DNA of 64,000 nt from Dehalococcoidia bacterium (GTDB lineage: Bacteria > Chloroflexota > Dehalococcoidia > Dehalococcoidales > Fen-1064): positions 1 to 64,000 of the forward strand of contig DUEV01000001.1 in assembly GCA_011170375.1 (NCBI GenBank), given 5' to 3'. Below the pieces are notes generated by a model. It made no database searches and was not told where the DNA came from. It was given only the letters and a program-made list of their open reading frames with translations. A program made the translations under genes and the position numbers. Below, piece by piece: positions 37,098 to 46,572 of this stretch. Each line of letters opens with the position of its first letter. Position 1 is the first letter of the stretch.

Positions 37098-37874
37098 CTA
37101 TATTCGTATCGGGATTCCTTTAGCTGCCAGATATTTCTTGACTTCTTGGATTGAGTAAGTCCCGTAGTGAAAAATACTGGCGGCCAGAACGGCATCTGCC
37201 TTACCTTCTACCAGGGCCTGGTAGAGGTCTTCCGGTGCACCAGCACCACCGCTGGCAACCACCGGTACGGTAACCACCGTCGAGATAGCGTGGAGTAGCT
37301 CAATGTCATAGCCTGATTGGGTACCATCAGCATCGATGCTATTGACCACTATCTCGCCCGCACCCAGTTCAACAGTCCGGACTGCCCATTCCACTGCGTC
37401 AAGATTGGTAGGCCGCCCTCCGCCCGTGCCGGTGTGGGTGAATACTCCCCAACGGGGTGGAGATACATCAGGCACGCGCTTGGCATCCATGCCCAGAATA
37501 ATACACTGGCTACCGAAGCGTTCGGCGCCTTCGGTAATAAGGTGGGGGTTCTGTACGGCTGCCGTGTTGATAGAGACCTTGTCCGCTCCGGATTCCAGCA
37601 TACGCCTCATATCTTCCACTGTCCTTAGCCCGCCACCCACTGTTAGAGGGATAAATACCTGGTCAGCGGTGCGCTCCACCACCTCCTGCATAATCCCCCG
37701 CTCGTCGCTGGAAGCGGTAATGTCATAGAAGACAATTTCGTCGGCCCCCTGCTCGTTGTAGAAAGCCGCCAGTTCCACCGGGTCTCCGGCGTCCTGAAGG
37801 TCGCGGTACCTTACGCCCTTAACTACCCGGCCTCCTTTCACATCCAAACAGGGGATGATTCTCTTTGTCAACAT
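37098..37874 (-). CDS. hisF: Imidazole glycerol phosphate synthase cyclase subunit
   Basis: A 258-residue (beta/alpha)8 barrel. [15 protein letters not shown] at the start, [11 protein letters not shown], and [13 protein letters not shown] with VASGGAG define HisF. It uses ammonia from HisH to close the imidazole ring and release AICAR. The start ATG overlaps the hisH stop (TGATG), indicating coupling. Confidence 0.96.
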   Translation of the reverse strand: MLTKRIIPCLDVKGGRVVKGVRYRDLQDAGDPVELAAFYNEQGADEIVFYDITASSDERGIMQEVVERTADQVFIPLTVGGGLRTVEDMRRMLESGADKVSINTAAVQNPHLITEGAERFGSQCIILGMDAKRVPDVSPPRWGVFTHTGTGGGRPTNLDAVEWAVRTVELGAGEIVVNSIDADGTQSGYDIELLHAISTVVTVPVVASGGAGAPEDLYQALVEGKADAVLAASIFHYGTYSIQEVKKYLAAKGIPIRI

Positions 37875-38497
37875 CAGATGACCTCTTTCCCTGCCATGGC
37901 CAGCTTCAGAAAATTATTATAGATACGGAGTCCGGCCTCGCCGCTCCGCTCCGGGTGAAATTGGGTGGCCACGAGGTTGCCATGGGTGATGACACTACAA
38001 AAGGTAATGCCATACTCAGTCTCACCGGCCACCAGCGCCTTGTCATCCGGGTCTACGTAGTAGCTGTGGACAAAGTAGAAGTTGGTCTCGTCCGGTATAC
38101 CTTCGAAGATGGGATGAGGTGTTACCTGTTTCACTTGGTTCCAGCCCATGTGAGGGATTTTCTGTCCGTCAGGAAGCCTTCTTACTTTTCCGGGAATGAT
38201 GTCAAGGCAGTCGTGCCAGCCACCCTCTTCGGTGCCGGTAAAAAGCACCTGCAAGCCGACGCAGATACCGAGGAAAGGTTTACCGTCACTGATGTACTGG
38301 TTGATTGGGCCTGTTAGTTGCAGTCGGTTGAGGTTGGCCATGGTATCGCCGGCGGCACCGACACCAGGCAGAATTAAAACCTTGGCTGCCAATACATCAT
38401 CTGCATTACTGGTTATTTTTGTCTGGTATCCAAGCCTGGCTATGGCGTTGACCACGCTGCGCAGATTGCCGGCACCATAATCGATGATGGTTATCAC
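37874..38497 (-). CDS. hisH: Imidazole glycerol phosphate synthase glutaminase subunit
   Basis: A 207-residue class I glutamine amidotransferase. DYGAGNLRS begins it, LPGVGAAG forms the oxyanion loop, GICVGLQ holds the nucleophile Cys, and [14 protein letters not shown] has the catalytic His and Glu. It forms a heterodimer with HisF. The rest of the his operon is not in this window. Confidence 0.95.
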   Translation of the reverse strand: MITIIDYGAGNLRSVVNAIARLGYQTKITSNADDVLAAKVLILPGVGAAGDTMANLNRLQLTGPINQYISDGKPFLGICVGLQVLFTGTEEGGWHDCLDIIPGKVRRLPDGQKIPHMGWNQVKQVTPHPIFEGIPDETNFYFVHSYYVDPDDKALVAGETEYGITFCSVITHGNLVATQFHPERSGEAGLRIYNNFLKLAMAGKEVI

Positions 38498-38876
38498 TGT
38501 GGTTGCTCCTTCATCCTTCCCTCACAACTGGTAATCCCAAGATGACGGACTTCTGCTAGTACGCTGGGCCCAGATTACCTTTGGTCGTCTTTCTATACTA
38601 TTACGTATGGCATTATAGCACTAAAGGAACAAGATAGCAGTCATGTCTCGCAACTAATACAAATCTACTTCCTGGTATAGTTACATTCATCGGGAAAATG
38701 ACCACTTCTCTTTTACAGGTGATTGTATAGCCAGTCTGGAAAAGTGTAATTTGGTGGGTGTTCGGAGGAAGGTCCTTATCTCCACGGACTGGTTAGTGTG
38801 GAGGTATTTAATAAGATCGGTGGGCACGGGCATACCATCGCTGGTGCTGACCAGGGTCCAGAGCTGAGATTCTCAA
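38498..38876. other. Intergenic region, no feature seen
   Basis: A 379-bp gap between hisH and the small HTH gene. I see no reliable gene, palindrome or terminator. It should contain the hisH promoter on the minus strand. Confidence 0.4.
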
Positions 38877-39251
38877 TCAGGAATCCCTGCCCCCATGAGT
38901 TCTGCCCCTTCGCTGCTCGATGAGTCTCTCAATCAGGGTGATGAGGTCATCATCCAGCATGTCGGGGTACTTCTGTCTGATGTACTCTCGAAACTCCGGC
39001 CAGTTATCAGCGGGTGACTCCACAATTTCCGGTACATGACCGGAGAAGGAGAGTATCCTTTGTAGGGGCACACCGCTGTACTCGGCGAGCCTACGGCAGG
39101 ACTTGGTGCTGGGCAGCTCTTTTCCTTGAAGCCAGCGGCTGACGGTAGAGTGGCTAATACCCAGTTCTTTCGCAAGCTGGCTGGGTAAGAGCATCCGCTG
39201 GTGCATTAATTCTTGCAAGAAAGTAATTAGGGGAAAACTGTTATCTGCCAT
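38877..39251 (-). CDS. XRE-like HTH regulator with C-terminal NWP/KYPD module
   Basis: About 124 residues from the ATG at 39251; the longer frame to 39413 runs through AT-rich noncoding-looking sequence. The helix-turn-helix is LAKELGISHSTVSRWLQG near residues 30-47. The C-terminal tail NWPEFREYIRQKYPDMLDD, continuing to LIERLIEQRRG, closely matches the end of the small protein at 413-634. So a regulator and the fdh-linked small protein share a module, perhaps for pairing. Divergent from the HTH gene at 39499. Confidence 0.78.
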   Translation of the reverse strand: MADNSFPLITFLQELMHQRMLLPSQLAKELGISHSTVSRWLQGKELPSTKSCRRLAEYSGVPLQRILSFSGHVPEIVESPADNWPEFREYIRQKYPDMLDDDLITLIERLIEQRRGRTHGGRDS

Positions 39252-39498
39252 AATAATGACGGTATTGTACCCTTGATTTTTGACAACTGTCAATATCTGG
39301 CAATCATCTTCTGCTCTTTTCCTCTCAATTTCGACCTGATGGTTACAATATAGGTGGGTCTGATAACTATTTCTTGAGACAAAAGTGTAATATCTGGTGT
39401 AAACTATTGACAAGAAGAAGTAGCGATGTTATTTTAGTGTGCATCTATGCACAAATAGTGACCTAATGTGCAAGACCACCCAGGAGGGGGGTGGTATA

Positions 39499-39951
39499 TT
39501 GTCTATTGATGACAACGGTGTCGGCAGCATTGTCAAGCAGTTGCGATTACGGGCAGACCTATCACGGGTGCAGCTTGGAGCAGCGTCAGGGGTATCGGCA
39601 TCACACCTGAATCGTATCGAGAATGGCCAGCGGTTCCCTTCAGCAAAGGTTTTGCGGAAAATTGCCCCCCACCTGAATATTGGTGAGATGGAGCTGTTGG
39701 TCCTTGCCGGCTACGTATCGGCGGACCCATATGGTATGCTCGGCGACGCTGAGAGTGCTAAGCTAGACCCATATGTTGTCGCCTTATTGTCACAGGAACC
39801 AGTGGAGGTGCAGCGTGTCGTTATCAGCATTTTCTCAATGATGAAGTATGTTGCCAGCGGCATTGCCTATGAGCAGACGCGTGTGAGAAACAACAGCGAC
39901 CTAGTGGCGATTCCCTGGCGAATTAAAATTGGGTCAGCAATTAGCAAGTAA
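39499..39951 (+). CDS. XRE-family HTH regulator
   Basis: About 150 residues from the TTG at 39499, which has GAGGGG upstream; an ATG at 39439 is possible. The XRE domain reads IVKQLRLRADLSRVQLGAAS and SASHLNRIENGQRFPS. A helical C-terminal region (about 70-130) follows with no known family. It is divergent from the 38877-39251 regulator across about 250 bp, and the two may regulate each other. Confidence 0.8.
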   Translation: MSIDDNGVGSIVKQLRLRADLSRVQLGAASGVSASHLNRIENGQRFPSAKVLRKIAPHLNIGEMELLVLAGYVSADPYGMLGDAESAKLDPYVVALLSQEPVEVQRVVISIFSMMKYVASGIAYEQTRVRNNSDLVAIPWRIKIGSAISK

Positions 39952-40144
39952 AGCTGCCTGAGATAACACTTGACTGGTCTTTAGAATTACCTGCTCTGGT
40001 ACTGAATGTGTACTCTTATTAGCACTTGGTGCTGATTCCCTTAGTAGGCGTGCATGTGGTATTCTTTAGCAGGCGTTATGATAGTCAGGGCGGTGATTGA
40101 TAGCCTACTCGCAGTTCTCATCCAAATTGTGGAGCGTTTCGCGG

Positions 40145-40558
40145 ATGCAGGGAAACAGGGATAAGGTTCTCCTGACCACCGCCGTTATCAATCCTGCGGA
40201 GACAGTGAGACACTCACTGTCGCTGGTAAACAGTATTACGCTGAGAGACTTCGGTCGACGTCTCCTGCAACCAGCCAGCTTCACTAGGCTCAGGAGAAAC
40301 ATGGGTTTACTCAAGGAGGCAACTTCACAACCGGCCCAACAGATGCTCAACATCCTCAATTTCGAATACCGGGCTATCGAGAAAGCGGCTAAGAACCACC
40401 CGGCCACTGTGGCCCTGCTTCGGTCTACTGAACGTGTACCAGCCCCGGCGGCTGTGGTACTGGTGTCTCGATTGAACCATGATGCCGAAGCCGTCATGGT
40501 GACCACTGAAAAGTTGTCGAAGCGGGGATTCTCCAGGCTGCCGTTACTAACTACCTGA
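40145..40558 (+). CDS. Hypothetical protein
   Basis: About 137 residues from the ATG at 40145, with GTGGAGCG ten bases upstream; the frame is open from 40097. It is basic and helical in the first half (LRDFGRRLLQPASFTRLRR) with a valine-rich C-terminal part. No family recognised. A competing frame on the minus strand (40105-40734) overlaps the strong acyl-CoA synthetase gene and is less likely. Confidence 0.4.
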   Translation: MQGNRDKVLLTTAVINPAETVRHSLSLVNSITLRDFGRRLLQPASFTRLRRNMGLLKEATSQPAQQMLNILNFEYRAIEKAAKNHPATVALLRSTERVPAPAAVVLVSRLNHDAEAVMVTTEKLSKRGFSRLPLLTT

Positions 40559-40579
40559 TGGGGGGTACTAAGGCTGGCT

Positions 40580-41992
40580 CTACTTGCTGTCGTGAAGTTC
40601 GTGGTAATCCAGGGCATTCTTGAGGGCGATGACGCCCCGCTCGATAGAGGGGAAAGCCGGAATACCAATCTCTTGATAACGGAAAATAACGTCCCTTTTC
40701 TCCCTGTCAGCATCCGGCGTGAAGAGAAAGACAAAGACCATCACCGGCTTTGAAGTTCTGTCCTTGATATAGCTTGCCAGTTCCAGATTACCCTGTAGTT
40801 GTGCCGGCATTATCTGGCGACCCGGTTTGGTCGAGCAGATAAGTACCAGATTATCGATATTGGCGTCCCTCCCGACGATTTCTAGAATACGGCGCATATC
40901 CCGGCGGACCGGACCGGCGGTGTCTATCGGGTTACGGTAGCTCCCGCCGACCACATTGAAGAATGTCGCCAGCTCGTCATAGGATTCCTGTGTGAGCGGG
41001 GGTACCCTCAGGCCGACGTCAGCAAACGAGTCGGTGATAGCCACTGATTGACCTCCAGACCCACCGGCAACTGCCACCCTGTTTCCCTTGACCGGTGGCA
41101 GGTAGATGGTAGCTTTCAGGGTATCTATCAATTGCTCCGTGCCGGTCACGGCTAAAGCACCGCACTGCCTCACCATCGTATTCCACACCGTCCGAGATAC
41201 CGCCAGCGCCCCGGTGTGTGAGGCGATTGCCCTGTCGCCATCGTCGCTTCGCCCACCCTTCCATATCACCACCGGTTTTCTTTTTGCTACCTGTCCCAGT
41301 GTCTCGAAGAATTTTCGTCCGTCTTTGATGCCTTCCAGATACATCGCGATGGCTTTAACCTCTTTGTCACCACCGAGGTACTCGAGGAAATCGGTGGCAT
41401 CCAGCACGATACCATTGCCGGAGCTTACCGACTTGTTGATATCCAGTCCCTGGAGATGGGCCTCCAGGCTGAATGTAACGGCGAGGGCGCCACTCTGAGA
41501 AATGAAACCCACCGGCCCGGAGACACCGGTATACTGGTCATCGGTCTGCTTGATACCGAGTTTTGGATTGAAGATGCCCATACAATTGGGGCCAATCAGG
41601 TGAAGATTGGCTTCCTCCGCTCTCTCTTTGAGCAATTGCTCCAGCTCAGCTCCTTCCTCGGTGCCTGTCTCGGAGAAGCCGGCGGTGAAGAAATGAGCGG
41701 CGGCGATATCCTTCTTGATGCAGTCTTCAAGCACTCTCGGGGCTACGGTACGTGACACTGCCACAATTGCCAGGTCCACTGGCTCCGGGATATCAACCAG
41801 GCTGGTGTAGTTCTCCACACCTAGGGCTTCGATTTCCGCAATCGTGTCCGGATTGACCTGTACCGAGTAGAGCTTGCCGGTAAATTCGAGCTGGCCCCGC
41901 AGCCATTCGAAGTTCGTCTGTTTGCTGTCTCCAACTACGGCTACACACCGCGGATTAAAGGCCCGGTCGAGTTTGGTTGAATCTATCTTCAA
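40580..41992 (-). CDS. NDP-forming acyl-CoA synthetase alpha-type protein
   Basis: A 470-residue protein with a CoA-binding Rossmann domain (about 1-140), then two succinyl-CoA ligase-like domains. GPNCMGIFNP, GFISQSGALAV, SSGNGIVLDATDFLEYL and ASHTGALA (phospho-histidine loop) follow the acetyl-CoA synthetase (ADP-forming) alpha layout. The ATP-grasp beta part is absent from the protein and window. It would make ATP from acyl-CoA or activate an acid, with a beta partner elsewhere. Confidence 0.86.
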   Translation of the reverse strand: MKIDSTKLDRAFNPRCVAVVGDSKQTNFEWLRGQLEFTGKLYSVQVNPDTIAEIEALGVENYTSLVDIPEPVDLAIVAVSRTVAPRVLEDCIKKDIAAAHFFTAGFSETGTEEGAELEQLLKERAEEANLHLIGPNCMGIFNPKLGIKQTDDQYTGVSGPVGFISQSGALAVTFSLEAHLQGLDINKSVSSGNGIVLDATDFLEYLGGDKEVKAIAMYLEGIKDGRKFFETLGQVAKRKPVVIWKGGRSDDGDRAIASHTGALAVSRTVWNTMVRQCGALAVTGTEQLIDTLKATIYLPPVKGNRVAVAGGSGGQSVAITDSFADVGLRVPPLTQESYDELATFFNVVGGSYRNPIDTAGPVRRDMRRILEIVGRDANIDNLVLICSTKPGRQIMPAQLQGNLELASYIKDRTSKPVMVFVFLFTPDADREKRDVIFRYQEIGIPAFPSIERGVIALKNALDYHELHDSK

Positions 41993-42382
41993 TTCTATTT
42001 GCCTCCGTATCTGCCTACGGCTATCTTAAGGTTGTGGCAGTTTGGCTGTCAAGGAATTTCACGAAGGGACACAACCTCCTAGACATTTTATCCCGTCCTT
42101 GTTTGCGAATGGTGGAAAAGCCAAGGGGGACACCCCCTTGGAATCCCCCGCCAAGAAGGCCACCCCTCTGGACTCCACCCATCAAGAGTATCTACAACAG
42201 GTACTTCCCAATGGTTAAGGAGCTTGCCCATGTATAATTGAAATGTGGTCTACAAGCGAAGTTACCCACATCTGGTCGAGCTAGAATCTTCACAAAGCGG
42301 TTATCCCGTTTACTTTAATAATCAAACGGATATTGTCATGGAGCTACGTCAGATAAGCGTAAAACAGCTTAAGACTATCTAG
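41993..42382. other. Intergenic region with a 30-bp hairpin repeat
   Basis: A 390-bp gap. A GC-rich hairpin repeat lies at 42121-42180. The rest is AT-rich. A CCGTTT/AAACGG stem lies near 42307-42330 and may end the leftward HTH gene. Confidence 0.45.
42121..42180. repeat. Two tandem 30-bp hairpin units
   Basis: The first unit starts CCAAGGGGG-ACA-CCCCCTTGG, a perfect 9-bp stem with a 3-nt loop. The second starts CCAAGAAGG-CCA-CCCCTCTGG, a decayed version. The period is 30 bp. It looks like a fragment of a dispersed GC-rich intergenic repeat. Confidence 0.6.
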
Positions 42383-42715
42383 TTACTTATTTGGTAGGGT
42401 ATTAATAACTTTACGCATTTGTTTTCGATAGTCACTAAAAGCAGCCCGACCCTTATCGGTGAGGTGTAGCATTGTATGAGGTTTCTTGCCAACAAACTCT
42501 TTTTCTACAACCACATAACCGGCTGTCTCAAGCTTATTGATATGTGATGATAGGTTACCCCAGGTTAGTCCGGTCTGTATTTGCAGGAAGGTAAAATCAG
42601 CGCTTTGCACCACAAAGAGATAGGCCATAATGTTGAACCGTGCCGGCTCATGTATAAGCCGGTCAATAGTGGTAACTAACGTAACCTCTTTATCTCCTAT
42701 ACTACTCTTAGGCAC
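42383..42715 (-). CDS. Winged-helix transcriptional regulator
   Basis: A 110-residue MarR/ArsR-like winged helix of the HTH_34 type. HEPARFNIMAYLFV, ADFTFLQIQTGLTWGNLSSH and NKLETAGYVVVEK form the DNA-binding region, and a helical tail follows. It overlaps the upstream membrane-protein gene by 8 bp, and their common promoter has a perfect palindrome at the start site, so it probably represses its own operon. Confidence 0.85.
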   Translation of the reverse strand: MPKSSIGDKEVTLVTTIDRLIHEPARFNIMAYLFVVQSADFTFLQIQTGLTWGNLSSHINKLETAGYVVVEKEFVGKKPHTMLHLTDKGRAAFSDYRKQMRKVINTLPNK

Positions 42716-43331
42716 CGCCAGTCTCCTGTGGCGGTAAGGGGTACTTACGTAAGAAACGCGTCAGTATAGTTACACCAGAAATTAGGATTGTGCATCCCAC
42801 TACTATTATTGGTATGCCTTCCATGTCATTAGAGCGTAGCATGTTAGCAAGAACATAAGCAATGAAGGTCAATACCGCATAAATATGATATCGCCAAACT
42901 CCTACAATATAAGCAGCTGCAGCAATTAACATGGCTAGTACACCACCAAACGCCACAAAGAAGTAATCCCCCATCCATGTATCCAACCACCTTGGCATGT
43001 TATTCGTGGAATATAATACGAAAAACACCACGCCTAGTAGCATAGTAAAGGTAAGGATTGCCATGGCAATTAGTTTGGATCTTTTTGTTTTTACCTGAAG
43101 CTCTGATGAAAATTTAACTTGGCCTAACCGCGGAATAACAATACGTTGTCTAAAAAGTAATAAAATTACAGCTATCGCGGCAAATGCTATTATTAAATAA
43201 TCCCAGCCGGTTACCATTGTAAGACCAAAGCCTAACAATATGAGAGCTCCATAGATGTCCCACAAACCATCCTTGAAATATGACCTAAAGACTTTTTGCT
43301 CAAGCTCTTTTAAACCTTTATCATTTTCCAC
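42708..43331 (-). CDS. Membrane protein of an HTH-linked operon
   Basis: A 207-residue protein from a GTG at 43331, eight bases after AGGAG; a longer frame to 43397 includes the promoter and is unlikely. About five membrane helices follow a short cytoplasmic start. No family recognised. The overlap with the winged-helix gene suggests the protein is the sensor or target of that regulator, as in many two-gene HTH/membrane operons. Confidence 0.7.
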   Translation of the reverse strand: MENDKGLKELEQKVFRSYFKDGLWDIYGALILLGFGLTMVTGWDYLIIAFAAIAVILLLFRQRIVIPRLGQVKFSSELQVKTKRSKLIAMAILTFTMLLGVVFFVLYSTNNMPRWLDTWMGDYFFVAFGGVLAMLIAAAAYIVGVWRYHIYAVLTFIAYVLANMLRSNDMEGIPIIVVGCTILISGVTILTRFLRKYPLPPQETGGA

Positions 43332-43368
43332 CGTGTTTACTCCTAGAAATAGATTGTACTCTGTGAAA

Positions 43369-43446
43369 CAAAGTACTTTGCATCTATTATACCACAATCA
43401 GAGACGTTGTCAAGAGTATGTAGGAAAATAACATCGCAGTACTTTG
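43369..43446 (-). promoter_or_regulatory. Consensus promoter with palindromic operators for the membrane/HTH operon
   Basis: Reading the minus strand: TTGACA (43413-43408), a 16-bp spacer and TATAAT (43391-43386). A perfect 12-bp palindrome, CAAAGTACTTTG, lies at 43369-43380 over the expected start site. A second copy with mismatches, CAAAGTACTGCG, lies upstream at 43446-43435. Binding by the winged-helix protein encoded in this operon is the simplest reading. Confidence 0.7.
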
Positions 43447-43649
43447 CTTACTCAAGCAATAATAGCGCCCTTATAGTTGTCTAGTTTAAGCTAACGATCC
43501 TAAGGAGCTTATCCGTGCCTGATTCAGGCGTGGTGTTGTTGTGAATTTGTATCAAGTCACAACAATCCATTTTATTGGATAGCATCGTGAACGTAGAAAA
43601 TCAAAGCTGGCTGAAAAGAAGATCTTACTGGGTGCCTGAAGGGGAGTTT

Positions 43650-43708
43650 AAGAGGGGCGCTAGCCCCTCTTTTCTAATTTCTTCCCCTTTCCCTAGATGG
43701 GGAAGGGG
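43650..43708. repeat. Twin GC-rich hairpins, terminator or REP-like element
   Basis: Hairpin one: AAGAGGGGC (43650-43658) and GCCCCTCTT (43663-43671) with a 4-nt loop, followed by TTCTAATTT. Hairpin two: about 10 bp between 43684-43693 and 43699-43708 with loop TAGAT. The pair may be a terminator or a dispersed palindromic unit. It lies in a 528-bp gap (43332-43859) with no gene. Confidence 0.55.
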
Positions 43709-43859
43709 GATACAGGGGGATGGGGCCATCAACACAAAATAGTGGGGGAAACCTAATCTCTGCCATAATTGTATGGACAAGCGCATATTTTTGACAGTGT
43801 GTAATCTGCTAAAGTAACATGGCAGTATCAACTAACCTAACGTGCCTTAGAGACAAGCA

Positions 43860-44576
43860 ATGAAAGTAGACACGGATAAGTGTACCGGTTGCCTGGAGTG
43901 TGTTGACTACTGCCCCGTTGGGGCAATCAAGCAGGCCGATGTTGGAGGAGTGGTCTCTATCGACCAGGATGAGTGTGTCGAGTGTGGTTGTTGTCTTCAG
44001 GTTCGTGTGTGTGAGTATGAAGCACTGTGGCAGCCGGAACTCGAATGGCCACGAGTCCTGAGGTCACAGTTCAGTAACCCCCGTACCCCCCACCCCAGCA
44101 CCAGCATCTATGGTCGGGGCACTGACGAGACCAAGACGAATGATGTCACCGGTCGTTACCCGAGGGGTTGTATCGGTATTGCTGCGGAGCTGGGTCGGCC
44201 CGGCATAGGGACGAGGTTGAGCGAGGTTGAAAAGGTGGCCAGAGCAATCCTACCCCTCGGAGTAGAGTTCGAGAAAGACAACCCGACCTATAACCTCTTT
44301 GAGGATGTCGCCACAGGTAGACTACGCCCGGACGTTCTCGGGGAAAGGGTGCTTTCGGCAATTCTTGAGTTCAAGACCAGCCAGGAGGGGGCACTACAGG
44401 TACTGCAAGCTCTGGATAGGGTCAGCCGGGAGGTAGACACTGTCATCGCCGTCAACATTGGGTCGATGTGGGATCCGGATGGAACCTTACCAGCCGAAAA
44501 GGTGGCGGAGGAAGCGGGTTTCCGGTTACGCCCTAACGGCAAGATAAATCTGGGGCTGGGACGCCCAAAGGTTTAA
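43860..44576 (+). CDS. Ferredoxin-domain protein with uncharacterised C-terminal domain
   Basis: A 238-residue protein. The N-terminus has a [4Fe-4S] motif CTGCLECVDYCPVG and a second cysteine set C-V-ECGCCLQVRVC, so probably two clusters. A C-terminal domain of about 160 residues (GCIGIAAELGRPGIGTRL) has no family I can name. The next gene begins 17 bp later and the two are probably coupled; both could belong to an enzyme complex. Confidence 0.75.
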   Translation: MKVDTDKCTGCLECVDYCPVGAIKQADVGGVVSIDQDECVECGCCLQVRVCEYEALWQPELEWPRVLRSQFSNPRTPHPSTSIYGRGTDETKTNDVTGRYPRGCIGIAAELGRPGIGTRLSEVEKVARAILPLGVEFEKDNPTYNLFEDVATGRLRPDVLGERVLSAILEFKTSQEGALQVLQALDRVSREVDTVIAVNIGSMWDPDGTLPAEKVAEEAGFRLRPNGKINLGLGRPKV

Positions 44577-44593
44577 GGATAGAGGAGAAAACA

Positions 44594-45229
44594 GTGACCC
44601 ATACTAATCACCGTCAGGGTACCATCGAGAGCTTGCAGGGTGACTACGTGGTATTTATCTATCCGGCGAGGGGTATCAATGATGAAGGTGCCGGGCCGAA
44701 GGCCGAGGAGTTCCTGCGCCTTGCCTATAGGCATGGGCCTGTTAACGCCGGTCCGGCTAGAACAGGTGATGTTTTCATCTCCGACCCGCAACGGGTGCTC
44801 GACCGGATAAGCCGGGTAGGTAGTGCCTACGCGGTCTTTGATGCTAAAGATAAAGTGACCGCCTTTGTTAAGGATGTGGTCAAGGCCGACCTTGGCCTCT
44901 CGGTAATAGTCAGCGGACTTATTAATGAGGTCGGCGATATTTGCCAGCAGGTTGGTATCAAGCGTCACACTGCTCAGTGCTCCCTCGGCGTCTGGGGAAA
45001 GACGGACAGATTGCCTCCTGAGGAGATGCTGGACATCACCACCATGTGCGGGCACGGCATGATATCCTCCAACCTGGTCAGGCGAATGGCCAGAGAGGTC
45101 AGCCGGGGTCTGAATTCTTTTGAAGAGGCTGCCAGTAAGCTGGCAAGGCCCTGCTCCTGTGGAATATTCAACCCAAAGCGTGCTCAAGACCTGCTCCGGG
45201 TCGCCATTGAAAAAGAGGCAGGAGACTGA
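44594..45229 (+). CDS. Uncharacterised protein paired with ferredoxin gene
   Basis: A 211-residue protein with a GTG start after AGGAGAAAACA. Conserved-looking motifs are HTAQCSLGVWG, TTMCGHGMISSNLVRRMA and a late CSCG. Cysteine and histidine placement hints at metal binding. No family recognised. It follows the ferredoxin gene and precedes two CoA-transferases, so an oxidoreductase role in acyl-CoA metabolism is plausible. Confidence 0.65.
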   Translation: MTHTNHRQGTIESLQGDYVVFIYPARGINDEGAGPKAEEFLRLAYRHGPVNAGPARTGDVFISDPQRVLDRISRVGSAYAVFDAKDKVTAFVKDVVKADLGLSVIVSGLINEVGDICQQVGIKRHTAQCSLGVWGKTDRLPPEEMLDITTMCGHGMISSNLVRRMAREVSRGLNSFEEAASKLARPCSCGIFNPKRAQDLLRVAIEKEAGD

Positions 45230-45351
45230 GACTAGGCTCCTTCTCGTTTGTAAGTATTCGAGGTCGGCTGTTATAATTATACTTTGTTTCAGCAAGTCGT
45301 CCGCATCCCGGACAGGATGGTCCCAGTAAGTCGCCGGGGAGATGATTACCA

Positions 45352-46557
45352 ATGGCCGGATTAGCTCTGGAAGGTATCAAGGTTGTCGAATTGGCCACGA
45401 TGGTGGCCGGACCATATTGTGCCAAGATGCTGGCCGATATGGGGGCCGATGTAATCAAGGTAGAACCCCCGGAGGGAGATCCAGCTCGACAGGCGGGGCC
45501 TTTTCCGAAGAGTGGCCCTCACCCGGAGCGCAGTGCCCTGTTCCTCTACAACAATACCAGCAAGAGAGGTGTAACACTCAATCTGGATGTTGCCGAGGGT
45601 CTCGATGTTCTGAAACGGCTCATCAAGTGGGCCGACGTTCTTATAGATAGCCTGCCCTTTCACTCTCTGAAGAACCTGGGGTTGAACTGGGAGGTCATTT
45701 CTGAGCTTAACCCTTCTCTTGTTTACACAGTAATTACGCCCTATGGGATGACTGGCCCACGGGCTGGTGTTAAAGGGGACGAGCTAACGCTTATTCATGC
45801 CGGTAGTCTGGGCAACCTCCTGCCGACACGGGCTGAGAGTATCGACCGTCCACCGATAAAGCCAGGTGGTCATTATGTGGGCTACCACTGTGGCCTTTCG
45901 GCTGCTCTGGCTACTGTCGGGGCGGCGCTGGGGAAGTATAAGACCGGGAAGGGGCGTATGGTTGATGTTTCCCTTCAGGATACTATCGTTACTTTGATGC
46001 GTCCGAATCTCGCTGGTAATCGCTACCAGCGTTCTAACTGGAGTCGTGTCCCTGACCGACCACCGGCGATGGGCAGAATGGAGACCAAAGACGGCTATAT
46101 CGTTATCGGCACGCCTGAAGACCATCACTTCAAGGCTTTCCGTGAGCTAATGGGTAATCCTGAGTGGATTGCTGGCAAGGACTGGGAGACTCTGGCATAC
46201 CGGACGCACCATCTAATGGACGTCAGGACTAAGCTTGATGACTGGATGCGGCAGCAGAGCAAGCACGATATCCATCACAGCGCCGCCAAAATGGGTATCG
46301 CCGTGGGGCCGATAAACTTGGCCCCGGAAGTGGTGAGTGATGAGCAGTTCGTCTACCGTAAATACTTCATCGATGTGGAACACCCAGAGGCTGGCAAGTA
46401 TCGCTATGCCGGTTGGCCTTATATAATGTCAGCAACGCCAGCACGTGTCTCCCGGCCAGCGCCGCTCCTGGGCCAGCACAGTCAGGAAGTGTTCTGCAAC
46501 GAACTGGGTTACTCGTCGGAAGAGTTTGAGCAGCTCAAGCGCGCCGGGGCAATATAA
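45352..46557 (+). CDS. CaiB/BaiF-type (class III) CoA-transferase
   Basis: A 401-residue family III CoA-transferase. VVELATMVAGPYCAKMLADMGADVIKVEPPEGD marks the N-terminal CoA site in two runs, LNLDVAEGLDVLKRLIK and DVSLQDTIVTLM follow; the usual aspartyl nucleophile is in the DVSLQD segment. It transfers CoA between acids. It lies 15 bp upstream of a second such gene; the two may form a heteromer or act on different acids. Confidence 0.9.
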   Translation: MAGLALEGIKVVELATMVAGPYCAKMLADMGADVIKVEPPEGDPARQAGPFPKSGPHPERSALFLYNNTSKRGVTLNLDVAEGLDVLKRLIKWADVLIDSLPFHSLKNLGLNWEVISELNPSLVYTVITPYGMTGPRAGVKGDELTLIHAGSLGNLLPTRAESIDRPPIKPGGHYVGYHCGLSAALATVGAALGKYKTGKGRMVDVSLQDTIVTLMRPNLAGNRYQRSNWSRVPDRPPAMGRMETKDGYIVIGTPEDHHFKAFRELMGNPEWIAGKDWETLAYRTHHLMDVRTKLDDWMRQQSKHDIHHSAAKMGIAVGPINLAPEVVSDEQFVYRKYFIDVEHPEAGKYRYAGWPYIMSATPARVSRPAPLLGQHSQEVFCNELGYSSEEFEQLKRAGAI

Positions 46558-46572
46558 TGTGGAAAGGTAAGC

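Noticed and set aside
40105-40734. Minus-strand 209-aa frame
   Set aside because: It overlaps the strongly supported acyl-CoA synthetase gene in another frame and is Ser/Arg-rich, like other shadow frames.
42107-42190. Proline-rich protein repeat
   Set aside because: The repeated residues come from a GC-rich DNA hairpin repeat in a gene-free region.
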